Below, piece by piece: positions 24,191 to 33,604 of a stretch of 64,000 nucleotides of DNA. Origin of the DNA: Gloeotrichia echinulata CP02 (lineage in GTDB: Bacteria; Cyanobacteriota; Cyanobacteriia; Cyanobacteriales; Nostocaceae); NCBI GenBank assembly GCA_038087035.1, contig CP051187.1, positions 4,531,001 through 4,595,000 on the forward strand. Direction: 5' to 3'. Made by a program: the position numbers and the translations under genes. Under the pieces are notes generated by a model. That model was not told the origin of the DNA and did no database searches. It worked only from the letters and a program-made list of their open reading frames with translations. Within the stretch, counting starts at the first letter, position 1. Every line of letters begins with the position of its first letter.

Positions 24191-26467
24191 ATGAGTATAA
24201 ACCATATTCCTACTCCATTTCAAGTTGACCTCACAACCTGTGACAAAGAGGTAATTCATATTCCAGACTCTATTCAGCCGCATGGAGTGATTTTAGTATT
24301 AAAAGAACCAGAATTAACCATCCTGCAAGTTAGCAACAATACATATGATTTTTTAGGGTTAAATCCCGAAGATTTGCTAAATCAACCTTTAAGCCTTTTG
24401 CTTGATCAAGACCAAATTAATTTATTAAGAGATATCACTAATGATGAAGATTTACAATTCATTAACCACCTGGAAATTTTCATACCATTAGGTAATAATG
24501 TTGTATCTTTTGATAGCATTATGCATCGAAATAATGGGGGTTTAATTCTGGAATTAGAACATAAATTAACCGATGATAAAAATCATGGATTTTTTGAATT
24601 TTATAACTTACTAAAACGCGCTTTATCTAAATTACAGGGTGCTGCGAATGTTATAGACCTCAGTGAAATCGTTATCAAAGAGGTGAAAAAAATCACTGGC
24701 TTTGACCGAGTAATGCTTTATCGATTTAATGAAGATTGGAATGGCACAGTGATTGCTGAAGAAAAAGCAGAATGTCTCACTGCTTATTTAGGCTTCCACT
24801 ACCCCGCTTCCGATATTCCTGAACCAGCAAGAAGGCTCTACAGTCAAAATTTGCTCAGGCTGATCCCAAATGTTAACGATGAGTCGGCGACAATTGTTCC
24901 TAGGAATAACCCATTAACTAACCAGTCTTTGGATTTAAGCAATTCAGTGTTGCGGAGTGTCTCACCTTGCCATATTGAGTATCTGCATAATATGGGCGTG
25001 ACGGCATCAATGTCAATTGCCATCATGAAAAACCAAAAACTCTGGGGACTAATTGCTTGTCATCATCAATCACCCAAATATATATCATATGAAATTCGTA
25101 ATGCTTGTGAATTTTTTGGGCGAATGATATCTATTGAATTGGTAGCTAAAGAAGACAGCGAAGATTCTGAATACAAAATACAGTTAAAATCTGTAGTGGC
25201 AAAATTAGTCGAGTATATGTCAGCAGAAAAACACTTCATTGATGGGTTGATAAATAACCAGCCTAATCTACTGAATCTCACTAATTCTCAAGGTGCTGCT
25301 ATCTATTTTGAAGGTAAGTATTATACCCTTGGAGAAACTCCATTAAAACTAGAAATTCAACATTTAATAGAGTGGATAGATAAAAACGTGCATGAAGAAG
25401 TTTTTCACACGGACGGGTTATCAAAAATCTACCCAGAAGCAGAAAAATTCTCTGATTTTGCTAGCGGTTTGATGGTATTTCCTATCTCTAAAAGTCAGAG
25501 AAACTATATTTTGTGGTTTCGTCCAGAGGTGATACAAACCGTAAATTGGGGAGGGAACCCGAAGAACCCTGTCGAAGTCATGGAAGACGGTAGTTTGCAT
25601 TCATCTCCCCGCAAATCATTTAATTTATGGAAAGAAACAGTGAAGTTGCAATCTCTTCCCTGGAAAACCTGTGAAGTGAATGCAGCTTTGGAACTTAGAA
25701 ATGCAATTATTAGTGTAGTCCTGCGGAAAGCGGATGAATTAGCACAGCTAAATATTGAACTCGAACGCAGCAACAGCGAATTAGACGCTTTCGCCTACAT
25801 TGCTTCTCATGATTTGAAAGAACCATTGCGGGGTATTCACAACTACTCAAATTTTCTGATTGAAGACTACGGCACAATATTAAATGAAGAGGGTAAAGCA
25901 AAGTTACAAACCCTAATTCGTCTCAGCCAGCGGATGGAAGATTTAATCAATTCCTTGCTGCATTTTTCTCGCTTGGGAAGGGTGGAGCTTTCGATGCAGC
26001 AAAATGATATCAATATGATTGTGAGTGGAATTTTAGACCTATTGAGTGCCAGAATTGAAGAAACAGGCGTAGAAATCCGCATTCCCAGACCCCTACCAAC
26101 AGTATATTGCGATCGCGTTCAGGTAGGCGAAGTTTTCAGCAATTTAATTACCAATGCTATTAAATATAACGACAGAACCGAAAAATTGATTGAAATTGGT
26201 TACATTGACGATTCTCCTCAACCAATTACATTCTATATACGAGATAATGGCATAGGCATTCGCGAAAAACACTTTGACGCCATTTTTCGCATTTTCAAAC
26301 GACTGCATAGTCAGAGCAAATATAGCGAGGGTACTGGGGCAGGATTAACGATTGCCAAGAAAATTGTGGAGCTTCATGGTGGTACAATTTGGGTGGAATC
26401 AACCTATGGCCAAGGTAGTACCTTTTATTTCACACTACAGAGAGTTGAGAACAGCGATGATAAGTAA
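24191..26467 (+). CDS. Phytochrome histidine kinase
   Basis: A 758-residue red/far-red light sensor kinase. Its order is PAS (residues 17-110, CDKEVIHIPDSIQPHG), GAF bilin-binding domain (about 145-310, with YPASDIPEPARRLY), PHY domain (about 325-500, with PRKSFNLWKE), HisKA with phospho-acceptor His540 (YIASHDLKEPL) and HATPase. It carries both possible bilin-attachment cysteines: Cys17 in the N-terminal segment, used by bacteriophytochromes with biliverdin, and Cys260 in the GAF domain (SPCHIEYLHNMGV), used by Cph1-type phytochromes with phycocyanobilin. Its response regulator gene overlaps the last 11 bases, so the two form an operon. No heme oxygenase or bilin reductase gene is nearby. 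Confidence 0.96.
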   Translation: MSINHIPTPFQVDLTTCDKEVIHIPDSIQPHGVILVLKEPELTILQVSNNTYDFLGLNPEDLLNQPLSLLLDQDQINLLRDITNDEDLQFINHLEIFIPLGNNVVSFDSIMHRNNGGLILELEHKLTDDKNHGFFEFYNLLKRALSKLQGAANVIDLSEIVIKEVKKITGFDRVMLYRFNEDWNGTVIAEEKAECLTAYLGFHYPASDIPEPARRLYSQNLLRLIPNVNDESATIVPRNNPLTNQSLDLSNSVLRSVSPCHIEYLHNMGVTASMSIAIMKNQKLWGLIACHHQSPKYISYEIRNACEFFGRMISIELVAKEDSEDSEYKIQLKSVVAKLVEYMSAEKHFIDGLINNQPNLLNLTNSQGAAIYFEGKYYTLGETPLKLEIQHLIEWIDKNVHEEVFHTDGLSKIYPEAEKFSDFASGLMVFPISKSQRNYILWFRPEVIQTVNWGGNPKNPVEVMEDGSLHSSPRKSFNLWKETVKLQSLPWKTCEVNAALELRNAIISVVLRKADELAQLNIELERSNSELDAFAYIASHDLKEPLRGIHNYSNFLIEDYGTILNEEGKAKLQTLIRLSQRMEDLINSLLHFSRLGRVELSMQQNDINMIVSGILDLLSARIEETGVEIRIPRPLPTVYCDRVQVGEVFSNLITNAIKYNDRTEKLIEIGYIDDSPQPITFYIRDNGIGIREKHFDAIFRIFKRLHSQSKYSEGTGAGLTIAKKIVELHGGTIWVESTYGQGSTFYFTLQRVENSDDK

Positions 26468-26918
26468 CAGTGCTAAACCTTTATTAGTGATTGAAGACAG
26501 CGACGAAGACTATGAAGCTTTGTGTCGAGTCATGCGCCAACAATCTGTAATTAACCCTGTATTTCGCTGTACCGATGGCGATGAGGCGCTGGATTTTCTC
26601 TACCACACCGGAATCTACGAAAACGTCCAAATTGCTCCCCGTCCCGCGATTATTTTGCTCGACCTAAATTTACCAGGTACTGATGGCCGAGAAGTATTGG
26701 CGCAAATGAAACAGGATGAAAATCTCAAATATATACCTGTGGTTGTATTCTCCACTTCGTCTAACCCTAAAGATATAGAAATATGTTACCGATATTCTGT
26801 TGCCAGTTATATATTAAAACCAGTTGACATTAACCGGTTAGTCAAGACAATTTCAACCTTCATTGCTTATTGGTTAGACATTGTAGTTTTTCCTGATTCA
26901 GTCAGTAACCATAATTAA
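26457..26918 (+). CDS. Rcp-type response regulator
   Basis: A 153-residue single-domain receiver of the Rcp family, partner of cyanobacterial phytochromes. It has the acidic pocket (LLVIEDSDEDYEALCR), phospho-acceptor aspartate (IILLDLNLPGTDGREVL), the conserved threonine/serine region (VVVFSTSSNPKD) and lysine (YILKPVD). The start is the ATG at 26457, overlapping the kinase stop by 11 bases (translational coupling), not the earlier in-frame start. With no output domain, it passes the signal by phosphotransfer or protein contact. Confidence 0.94.
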   Translation: MISNSAKPLLVIEDSDEDYEALCRVMRQQSVINPVFRCTDGDEALDFLYHTGIYENVQIAPRPAIILLDLNLPGTDGREVLAQMKQDENLKYIPVVVFSTSSNPKDIEICYRYSVASYILKPVDINRLVKTISTFIAYWLDIVVFPDSVSNHN

Positions 26919-26924
26919 CTACAT

Positions 26925-27124
26925 ACTACTACTCTGTCAAGATATAGCACTTCCTATTCAGATGAGGTACAAAATTGTATCACGCGATGTAGGGGCACGG
27001 CACTGCCGTGCCCTTACCGATGTACCTCACTAGGGCGAGAAACGCTATAAAAATGATAGACTGTAGTGAGCGAGACGCTCACACTACCAAAAATCCCTCA
27101 AAACAAAATTGACAGACTACTACC
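26925..27124. repeat. MITE-like element split by another MITE
   Basis: Its left end (TACTACTCTGTCAAGATA, to 26944) and remainder (AAAAATGATAGACTGTAG onward, to GACAGACTACTACC) match the element at 53654-53852. The 103-bp sequence 26945-27047, flanked by TA on both sides, interrupts it. It fills most of the 473-base gap after the response regulator gene. Confidence 0.75.
26945..27047. mobile_element. 103-bp MITE inserted at TA
   Basis: Ends TAGC/GCTA, an internal inverted pair GAGGTACA/TGTACCTC, a central palindrome GGGGCACGGCACTGCCGTGCCC with small mismatches, and a TA target duplication (26943-26944 and 27048-27049). The uninterrupted site can be read in the copy at 53.8 kb. Confidence 0.75.
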
Positions 27125-27134
27125 AATCCTCCGT

Positions 27135-27391
27135 AAGTTTTGCCCAAAAACCTTAAACAGCGTAGGTTCGATTGCAATACTGCTTAGGTTAAGCCCGAAA
27201 CGCCGCCCATAACTAAAGTACTTGTTCATAGCTAAAGTAGGGGATCTAGGCCTTGCGCCCCTACAAGGCTTACTGGGTAATCTTTTAACCCATTTCAATG
27301 GGTTTAAGCTTTAAGCCCGAAATTTATTTCCCGGCTCTTAACCCAATACGGTTCACTGAGCGCCTATTGAGTCCTTATTTTAAAGCTATTT
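27135..27391. other. Intergenic DNA with partial palindromic repeat
   Basis: It holds a damaged copy of the GGGGCGCAAGGCCTTGCGCCCC palindrome (GTAGGGGATCTAGGCCTTGCGCCCCTAC at 27238-27265) and repeat-like flanking sequence shared with 52190-52310. No gene is seen. Confidence 0.55.
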
Positions 27392-29362
27392 ATGATGCAT
27401 CCCTTGACTGTTTTAATCATCGATGATTGTCTTGAAGACCGCCAGGTTTATCGTCGTTATCTACAGCAAGATCAAGAACATGACTATGAAATTATCGAAG
27501 AGGAATCAGGAGAAGCGGCTTTAGAATTGTGTCAACGCTTTCACCCTGATGGGATATTATTAGATTTTTTGCTCCCAGACTTGGATGGATTGGAATTTTT
27601 GACGAAGTTAAAACAGCAGTCCCAGCGTGATATTTCACCTGTGGTTATGTTAACAGGGTGTGGAAATGAAGCCATTGCTGTTAAAGCAATGAAAAGTGGT
27701 GTCCAAGATTATCTCGTGAAGGAACAGACGACGGGAGAACATTTGCGCTTTACTATCAGTTCGGCAATTAAGCACGCTAAACTTAGTCAGCAACTGCAAC
27801 AAAGCGAGGAGCATTTACGCCAAACTCAGCGCTTTATCGAACGCATTGCTGAAACAACACCAGGAATTGTGTATGTTTATGATTTGGTTGAACGGCGTAA
27901 TATCTATATTAATCCTCAGATAACTAAACTGCTGGGTTATAGTCCCCAAACAATTCAGGCTCTAGGAACAGAGTTGATTACACAGTTAATGCATCCTGAT
28001 GATTTTGCTCGACTTTCTATAGCCTTCCAACAATTTGACACCGTTAAGAATGGCGAAATTATCGAAAATGAGTATCGAATACGCCACGCCAATGGCGAAT
28101 GGCGTTGGTTTTCCAGTCGAGATACTGTATTCATTAGGAAATCTGACGGTTTACCGTGTCAGATAGTTGGTACGTCCATTGATATCACCCAAAACAAACT
28201 TGCAGAAACCGCCTTGCGCCAAAGCGAGGAACGCTACCGCTACTTATCTAATGCAATACCTCAACTTGTCTGGATCTGCAATGCTAAGGGTCAATACCAT
28301 TATTTCAATCAACGATGGTATGAATTCACTGGACAAACAGTTGAGCAGGCGATGAGGTTGGGCTGGACAGAGATTGTGCATCCAGATGATATGTCCGCAG
28401 TTGTCCAGGGATGGTCAGTAGCGGTGCGAACCGGGGAAGTTTACGAACACGAAACTCGCTATCGTAGATTTGACAGTATCTATCGCTGGTATTTAGAGCG
28501 TGGTATCCCCCTCAAGGATGAGCAAGGAAATATCATCGAGTGGTTTGGCACAAGTACAGATATAGACGAGCGCAAACACTTAGAATTTGAGCATACCAGA
28601 CTTTTAGAACTTGAGCAAGTTGCCCGCACTGAAGCTGAAGGCGCTAACCGCGCTAAAGATGAGTTTATCGCTATGGTATCCCATGACCTGCGCTCTCCTC
28701 TCAATGCTATTCTTGGCTGGGCAAAACTGTTGCGGAGTCGTCAAATGGAGCAAGCTACCGTTACCATTGCCCTAGAAACGATTGAAAGGAATGCTCAATC
28801 CCAGGCAAAACTTCTAGAAGACCTCTTGAATATTTCCCGCATCCTTCAGGGTAAACTTGAAATTGAGATGACTCTAGTGAATTTATCAAGCATTATTAAT
28901 GCCGCCATTCAGGCTGCCTACCCATCGGCAATTGATAAATCTATTCGTCTAGAGTTTGTCACTGACGACTCCATCCCACCAATGATGGGCGATAGCAACC
29001 GCTTGCTACAGGTTATGTCAAATTTAATCTCTAATGCTATTAAGTTTACCCCATCAGCAGGAACAGTGCAAGTGCGGCTGTCATCTTTCACAGAAAGAAA
29101 ATCAAGGGAAAATACTCAAACCTTAACCCCAAACTTTGCCCAAATCACAGTCAGTGACACAGGTATTGGGATTAGCCCTGAATTTCTACCGAACGTATTT
29201 GAACGCTATCATCAAGGAACTGATAAACAAGGTGGTTTAGGATTAGGTTTAGCGATCGCTCGTCATTTAGTCGAATTACATGGCGGTACTATTCAAGCAG
29301 CCAGCCCCGGTCTTGGTAAAGGTGCCACGTTCACAATTAAGTTACCGATAATTCATAATTGA
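27392..29362 (+). CDS. Hybrid sensor kinase: receiver-PAS-PAS-HisKA-HATPase
   Basis: A 656-residue cytosolic protein. It has an N-terminal receiver domain (residues 1-125, VLIIDDCLEDR and the phospho-acceptor LLDFLLPDLDG), then two PAS/PAC modules (about 145-270 and 275-400). The HisKA domain carries the phospho-histidine (FIAMVSHDLRSPLNAILGW) and the C-terminal HATPase has DTGIGISPEF and GGLGLGLAIARHLVELHGG. There is no transmembrane segment. The receiver-first order suggests it is itself the target of another kinase. The nearest candidate is the phytochrome/Rcp pair 470 bases upstream, but that link is inference. ATG codons at 27392 and 27395 are both possible starts. Confidence 0.93.
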   Translation: MMHPLTVLIIDDCLEDRQVYRRYLQQDQEHDYEIIEEESGEAALELCQRFHPDGILLDFLLPDLDGLEFLTKLKQQSQRDISPVVMLTGCGNEAIAVKAMKSGVQDYLVKEQTTGEHLRFTISSAIKHAKLSQQLQQSEEHLRQTQRFIERIAETTPGIVYVYDLVERRNIYINPQITKLLGYSPQTIQALGTELITQLMHPDDFARLSIAFQQFDTVKNGEIIENEYRIRHANGEWRWFSSRDTVFIRKSDGLPCQIVGTSIDITQNKLAETALRQSEERYRYLSNAIPQLVWICNAKGQYHYFNQRWYEFTGQTVEQAMRLGWTEIVHPDDMSAVVQGWSVAVRTGEVYEHETRYRRFDSIYRWYLERGIPLKDEQGNIIEWFGTSTDIDERKHLEFEHTRLLELEQVARTEAEGANRAKDEFIAMVSHDLRSPLNAILGWAKLLRSRQMEQATVTIALETIERNAQSQAKLLEDLLNISRILQGKLEIEMTLVNLSSIINAAIQAAYPSAIDKSIRLEFVTDDSIPPMMGDSNRLLQVMSNLISNAIKFTPSAGTVQVRLSSFTERKSRENTQTLTPNFAQITVSDTGIGISPEFLPNVFERYHQGTDKQGGLGLGLAIARHLVELHGGTIQAASPGLGKGATFTIKLPIIHN

Positions 29363-29363
29363 A

Positions 29364-29939
29364 TTATATTTCACAGGTCAAATTGGCAACATTAGCCACA
29401 GCCTGAGCATGAGTAGCCAAAAGCCTTCGTCCATCTGCTGTCACCACTAAGCTTGTCGCTTCCTGAATCGGATCACCAAGCTTCCAAGGAGTAGCAATTG
29501 GATATGTAGTCGAGGTAGTTTTCCCTCCTCTGTCCTCCTGCTGTCTGATAGCCACAGGTTTTACCTGTAGTAGATCATACGATATAGCAGATACACCATA
29601 GGGAGTTTCCGGTAAGCCATTGTTACCTGTGACGATAAATAGACCTTGCTGGGCGTTGCGACGCGCCAGACAACTACTAGCCATTAGTTGCTCTGTGCTG
29701 ATAAAGTTACTTGGTTGAGTAGTTAAAGCTTTCTCTTGATTGACATTTAATACGGAGATATTCACACTGCCATTGATACCCAATTGTGAAGAAGCCGTAA
29801 TATCACTATCAACAGAGCGAAATAATCCTTGGGTAACAATTTGGATATTACCACCTTTGCCTTGAAAGGAAATAACATAGGCGATTTTTATACCATTTCG
29901 CCAAAGTGCGGATACTGGTAGCAGTCCTAAATCATTCAA
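29364..29939 (-). pseudogene. C-terminal fragment of a filamentous-haemagglutinin-like adhesin
   Basis: The 191-codon frame resembles only the extreme C-terminus of cyanobacterial two-partner-secretion exoproteins: GGNIQIVTQGLFRSVDSDIT, ASSQLGINGSVNISVLNVN, a late cysteine (SSCLARRN) and FIVTGNNGLPETP. The signal peptide, TPS domain and beta-helix that make these proteins more than 800 residues long are absent, and the first 25 or so residues do not fit the family. I take it as a 5'-deleted remnant. It converges on the hybrid kinase gene with one base between the stops. A working short protein is possible but unlikely without a signal peptide. Confidence 0.65.
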
Positions 29940-30043
29940 TAGAAATCAGATCCCCGACTTCTCAAAGGATGCAGAGTCGAGAATGGTAGGTCTAACCCCT
30001 CATCGCACCGGAAAATCTCTTTTTTTGGAGTCGTTCGATGATC

Positions 30044-30331
30044 TGTAGGGGCGCAAGGCCTTGCGCCCCTACCCACAATCGTTCACACATCGCCGATCAA
30101 ATGAGTGTTACCTTCTCTTCCTACTCCCTTCCCAGTCTAAGATTACCTATAATTTTCCTTCTTTGCGCCTTTGCGCCTTTGTGTGAGCTAAAAATTATTT
30201 CGGTAATCTTCCAGCGGGAAGGGAGTAACTCCTAGTAGATTTAACAGTTATCAGCTGTAGGGGCGCAAGGCCTTGCGCCCCTACCCACAATCGTCCACAC
30301 ATAGCCGATCAAATGGGTGTTACCTTCTATT
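30044..30331. repeat. Direct repeat of about 80 bp carrying palindromes
   Basis: The block CTGTAGGGGCGCAAGG through GTGTTACCTTCT occurs at 30043-30115 and again at 30254-30327 with few differences. The first copy is followed by an inserted mini-element (30124-30225). Confidence 0.75.
30124..30225. mobile_element. 102-bp MITE with TA target duplication
   Basis: Ends CTCCCTTCCCAGTCTAAGATTACC and (inverted) CTCCCTTCCCGCTGGAAGATTACC, flanked by TA at 30122-30123 and 30226-30227. It is the same family as the larger element at 21498-21916. Confidence 0.8.
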
Positions 30332-30373
30332 CGTAAGTACTAGTAGAGTTAAGAGTTATGAGATTTCAGTCTA

Positions 30374-30550
30374 TTCCTAACTCCTAACTCCTAACTCCTA
30401 ACTCCTAACTCCTAACTCCTAACTCCTAACTCCTAACTCCTAACTCCTAACTCCTAACTCCTAACTCCTAACTCCTAACTCCTAACTCCTAACTCCTAAC
30501 TCCTAACTCCTAACTCCTAACTCCTAACTCCTAACTCCTTACTCCTTACT
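30374..30550. repeat. STRR array, CTAACTC heptamer
   Basis: About 25 tandem copies of CTAACTC (complement GAGTTAG), ending at the stop codon of guaA. Confidence 0.97.
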
Positions 30551-32168
30551 CCCATTCTATGGTTCCAGGCGGCTTGGAGGTGATGTCATACACCACTCGA
30601 TTCACACCTTTGACTTCATTGACAATGCGGTTGGAAATCACTTCCAAAACCTCATAAGGAACTTTCGCCCAATCAGCGGTCATCCCATCTTCACTAGTGA
30701 CAATCCGTAATACAATAGGGTGGGCGTATGTGCGCTGATCACCCATGACGCCAACACTGCGAATTGGGAGTAAGACAGCAAAAGCCTGCCAAACATCGTG
30801 ATACAAGCCACGTTGGTTGATTTCTTGGCGGACAATCAAATCAGCATCGCGCAAAATGTTCAACCGTTCGGCGGTGACTTCGCCTAGGATGCGAATCGCC
30901 AAACCAGGACCGGGGAAGGGTTGACGTTGGACAATTTCTTCTGGTAAACCAATGGAACGCCCAACTTTGCGGACTTCATCTTTAAATAATTTCCGCAGTG
31001 GTTCTACTAGTTTAAATCGCAGGTCTTTGGGTAAGCCACCTACATTATGATGGCTCTTGATTTTCACTGCTACCCGTTCACCAGTTTGGGGATCAACGTT
31101 GGTATCAGCAGATTCGATCACATCTGGATATAAGGTACCTTGAGCTAGATAATCAAAATGTCCGAGGTGTTTGGATGTTTCTTCAAATACATTGATGAAT
31201 TCATGTCCAATCCGACGGCGTTTTTCTTCAGGATCGGTAACACCAGCAACTTTAGCTAAGAAGCGCTCGCGGGCGTTAACATACTCTACGGGAATATGAA
31301 ATTGCTCATGGAAAAGCTTGACTAACCGCTCTGGCTCATACTTTCGCATAAAGCCTTGATCGATAAATACACAAGTCAACTGATCACCAATGGCTTTATA
31401 CAACAAAAAGGCGAGGGTGGAAGAATCTACACCCCCAGACAGCGCCAATAGCACCCGCTTTTCACCGACTCTGGCGCGAATTTCGCGAATTGATTCTTCG
31501 ACAAAAGCCGCCGTTGTCCAGGTGGGTTCGCACTCACAAATTTTGTAGACAAAATTACGGATTAATGCTATGCCGCCAACGGAATGCACCACTTCTGGAT
31601 GGAACTGCACACCGTAAAGTTTCTTCACATGGTTGGCAATGGCAGCACATGGTGTATTCTCTGTATGGGCAAGTAATTCAAATCCTGGTGGCATTTGAGT
31701 TACGGAGTCTCCATGACTCATCCACATCGTCGTCCCATCTTCGACATTAGTCAACAAATCAGTGGGATCATCTATATATAATGATGCTTTGCCATATTCA
31801 CCTCGGTCAGCCTTGGCGACTTCTCCACCAAGTTTACTCGCCATTAGCTGCATACCGTAGCACACACCTAAAATGGGAATTCCCAAATTCCAGATTTCTG
31901 GGTCACAATGGGGAGCGCGATCGCCATAAACTGAACTCGGTCCACCGGAAAGAATGATCCCTTTAGGATTTAGTTGCCGTAACTGGGAAGCTGGAGTACG
32001 ATAGGACAGGACTTCAGAGTATACTTGGGTCTCGCGGATGCGACGGGCAATCAATTCCGAATATTGAGAGCCGAAGTCCAGAATCACAATCATTTGGCGA
32101 TTGAGTCCACCCCAATTTTCTGATGCTTGAGGAGCTTGTTCTGTCAGTAGAGTCACCGCTTTATTCAT
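30546..32168 (-). CDS. guaA: GMP synthase (glutamine-hydrolysing)
   Basis: A 540-residue enzyme that makes GMP from XMP, ATP and glutamine in purine synthesis. The N-terminal class I amidotransferase has the nucleophile GVCYGMQLMA and the histidine segment VQFHPEVVHS. The ATP-pyrophosphatase domain has the P-loop LLALSGGVDSSTLAFLL, and the C-terminal dimerisation domain ends TSKPPGTIEWE, the canonical end. It is full length. The stop codon (30546-30548) borders the STRR array, so the array may have expanded into the terminator region. cbiD lies 222 bases upstream on the same strand. Confidence 0.98.
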   Translation of the reverse strand: MNKAVTLLTEQAPQASENWGGLNRQMIVILDFGSQYSELIARRIRETQVYSEVLSYRTPASQLRQLNPKGIILSGGPSSVYGDRAPHCDPEIWNLGIPILGVCYGMQLMASKLGGEVAKADRGEYGKASLYIDDPTDLLTNVEDGTTMWMSHGDSVTQMPPGFELLAHTENTPCAAIANHVKKLYGVQFHPEVVHSVGGIALIRNFVYKICECEPTWTTAAFVEESIREIRARVGEKRVLLALSGGVDSSTLAFLLYKAIGDQLTCVFIDQGFMRKYEPERLVKLFHEQFHIPVEYVNARERFLAKVAGVTDPEEKRRRIGHEFINVFEETSKHLGHFDYLAQGTLYPDVIESADTNVDPQTGERVAVKIKSHHNVGGLPKDLRFKLVEPLRKLFKDEVRKVGRSIGLPEEIVQRQPFPGPGLAIRILGEVTAERLNILRDADLIVRQEINQRGLYHDVWQAFAVLLPIRSVGVMGDQRTYAHPIVLRIVTSEDGMTADWAKVPYEVLEVISNRIVNEVKGVNRVVYDITSKPPGTIEWE

Positions 32169-32390
32169 GATCAGGAAGTGTGTCTGTAAGGATAAATCGT
32201 CGTTGGTCTAACTGCTACCATTATTTTTGGCTAGTCAGGTTCGCAATGGTAAACGAATCCTTGACAAACGCGATATGTGGCGCGTTTGTTTAGCCTGTGA
32301 ACTTGGCATGGTATAAGAAGAAAAAACTTACCCTAGTGTTCTTACTAAAAAGAATCTTATTTTTGAGTATTTATGATGATTCATAATAAG

Positions 32391-33506
32391 TTAACATAAT
32401 TTTCCGGATAAGATACAAGCAGTTTTGCTCTTTATGATAATTTTGCGATCGCGGTCAAAGAGGATAGAACCACAAACTGTAGCTGCTGTGCCGCGTTGGC
32501 TATGATTTTGGATGTATTCACAAGAACGGGAATCAATATTTTCAGCGATCGCACTATAAACTTGATTTACCCAATTGCTACCAGTCGCCCCATCGAGCGC
32601 TCGTAGGTGTCCCAGTGCTGCTTCAGCCGTGGGGCTGTTGAAAACCGCTTGTATATCTGATGACTGTAACCCAGCTAGGGCACACTGCGCCGCCAAAATT
32701 TCCCGGCGCCCATCAGCTAAGTGATGGTGGGTATGAAAAATCCCCCCCGCCAATTTCATCAACTTACCGTGATAGCCAAACAATAAAATTTCTTGCACCC
32801 CTAGGACATCAGCCTCAACTAACATTGGTCCTAGCCAGTTAGCAGTTTTCACCAATCGCTCAGGATTAATACCTATTTTTCGCGCTAAATCCAAGCCGTT
32901 TTCGCCAATACAGAAGACCAAAGTATCAAAACGATGAGCTTTTTGTTGCAATTCATTGCGGAAAGCCGTTAACTGATCAGGGGTGCTTAAAGGTTGAGAA
33001 ATCCCCGTTGTCCCCAACAGCGACAGACCGTCAACCACACCAAATGCAGCATTAGAAGTGCGAACAGCGAGCGATCGCCCTTGGGGTAAAATAATCGTCA
33101 CCGTGATTTTTTCCGTCGGTGTCAAAATCCGCTGCAAATTCTCGCGCAACAGCCTTTGAGCATAAGCATAAATAGCCGGTACATCACCAGCATTCATCTG
33201 TCTACCAATCCCCTCTCCCCCCTGAATAATTACTCTCTCCCCCTCCCCCCCTCTCCATTCCACCATTGCCCAAATTGGTGTATTTCTAGTCAAGTCAAGA
33301 TTATCACCCGGATCACTACGCGTAATTGCCAACGCTATACTTTGAGATAATCCTGCGACCTGTTCAATCGGTATTTCTACTATTTCGGCTGGTTCAAGCA
33401 AATCCAGCGACACTGCTGTTAGCGCTTGACGATAGCGTAACCAGTGTAACGCAGCCACAGCAGCCGCACAGGCAAAAACAGGGAGAGTGTATCCAGAACG
33501 GGACAT
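32391..33506 (-). CDS. cbiD: Cobalt-precorrin-5B C1-methyltransferase
   Basis: A 371-residue protein of the CbiD family, which methylates C1 of cobalt-precorrin-5B in the anaerobic cobalamin pathway. Visible features are the N-terminal GYTLPVFACAAAVAALHWL, AITRSDPGDNLDLTRNTPIWA, the glycine-rich GGEGIGR, DGLSLLGTTGISQPLS and the histidine-rich GGIFHTHHHLADGR. The length is typical. No cobalamin riboswitch could be recognised upstream, where only about 100 bases separate it from the next gene. Confidence 0.93.
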   Translation of the reverse strand: MSRSGYTLPVFACAAAVAALHWLRYRQALTAVSLDLLEPAEIVEIPIEQVAGLSQSIALAITRSDPGDNLDLTRNTPIWAMVEWRGGEGERVIIQGGEGIGRQMNAGDVPAIYAYAQRLLRENLQRILTPTEKITVTIILPQGRSLAVRTSNAAFGVVDGLSLLGTTGISQPLSTPDQLTAFRNELQQKAHRFDTLVFCIGENGLDLARKIGINPERLVKTANWLGPMLVEADVLGVQEILLFGYHGKLMKLAGGIFHTHHHLADGRREILAAQCALAGLQSSDIQAVFNSPTAEAALGHLRALDGATGSNWVNQVYSAIAENIDSRSCEYIQNHSQRGTAATVCGSILFDRDRKIIIKSKTACILSGKLC

Positions 33507-33522
33507 TACTCCTAACTCCTCT

Positions 33523-33599
33523 ATATTCCTACTTCTTCAGATAGTAGAGTTTGCATAGCCTCCCAGAAATATACGTAGGGTGGGCAATGCCCACCCTAC
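33523..33599. repeat. Duplicated gene tail plus palindrome
   Basis: 33523-33567 repeats, with small changes, the last 45 or so bases of the neighbouring 98-aa gene (33605-33650). It encodes WEAMQTLLSEEVGI and a stop where the gene has WEAMQTLLSEVGI. Between the two copies is the palindrome GTAGGGTGGGCAATGCCCACCCTAC (33575-33599). Confidence 0.8.
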
Positions 33600-33604
33600 A
33601 GATA

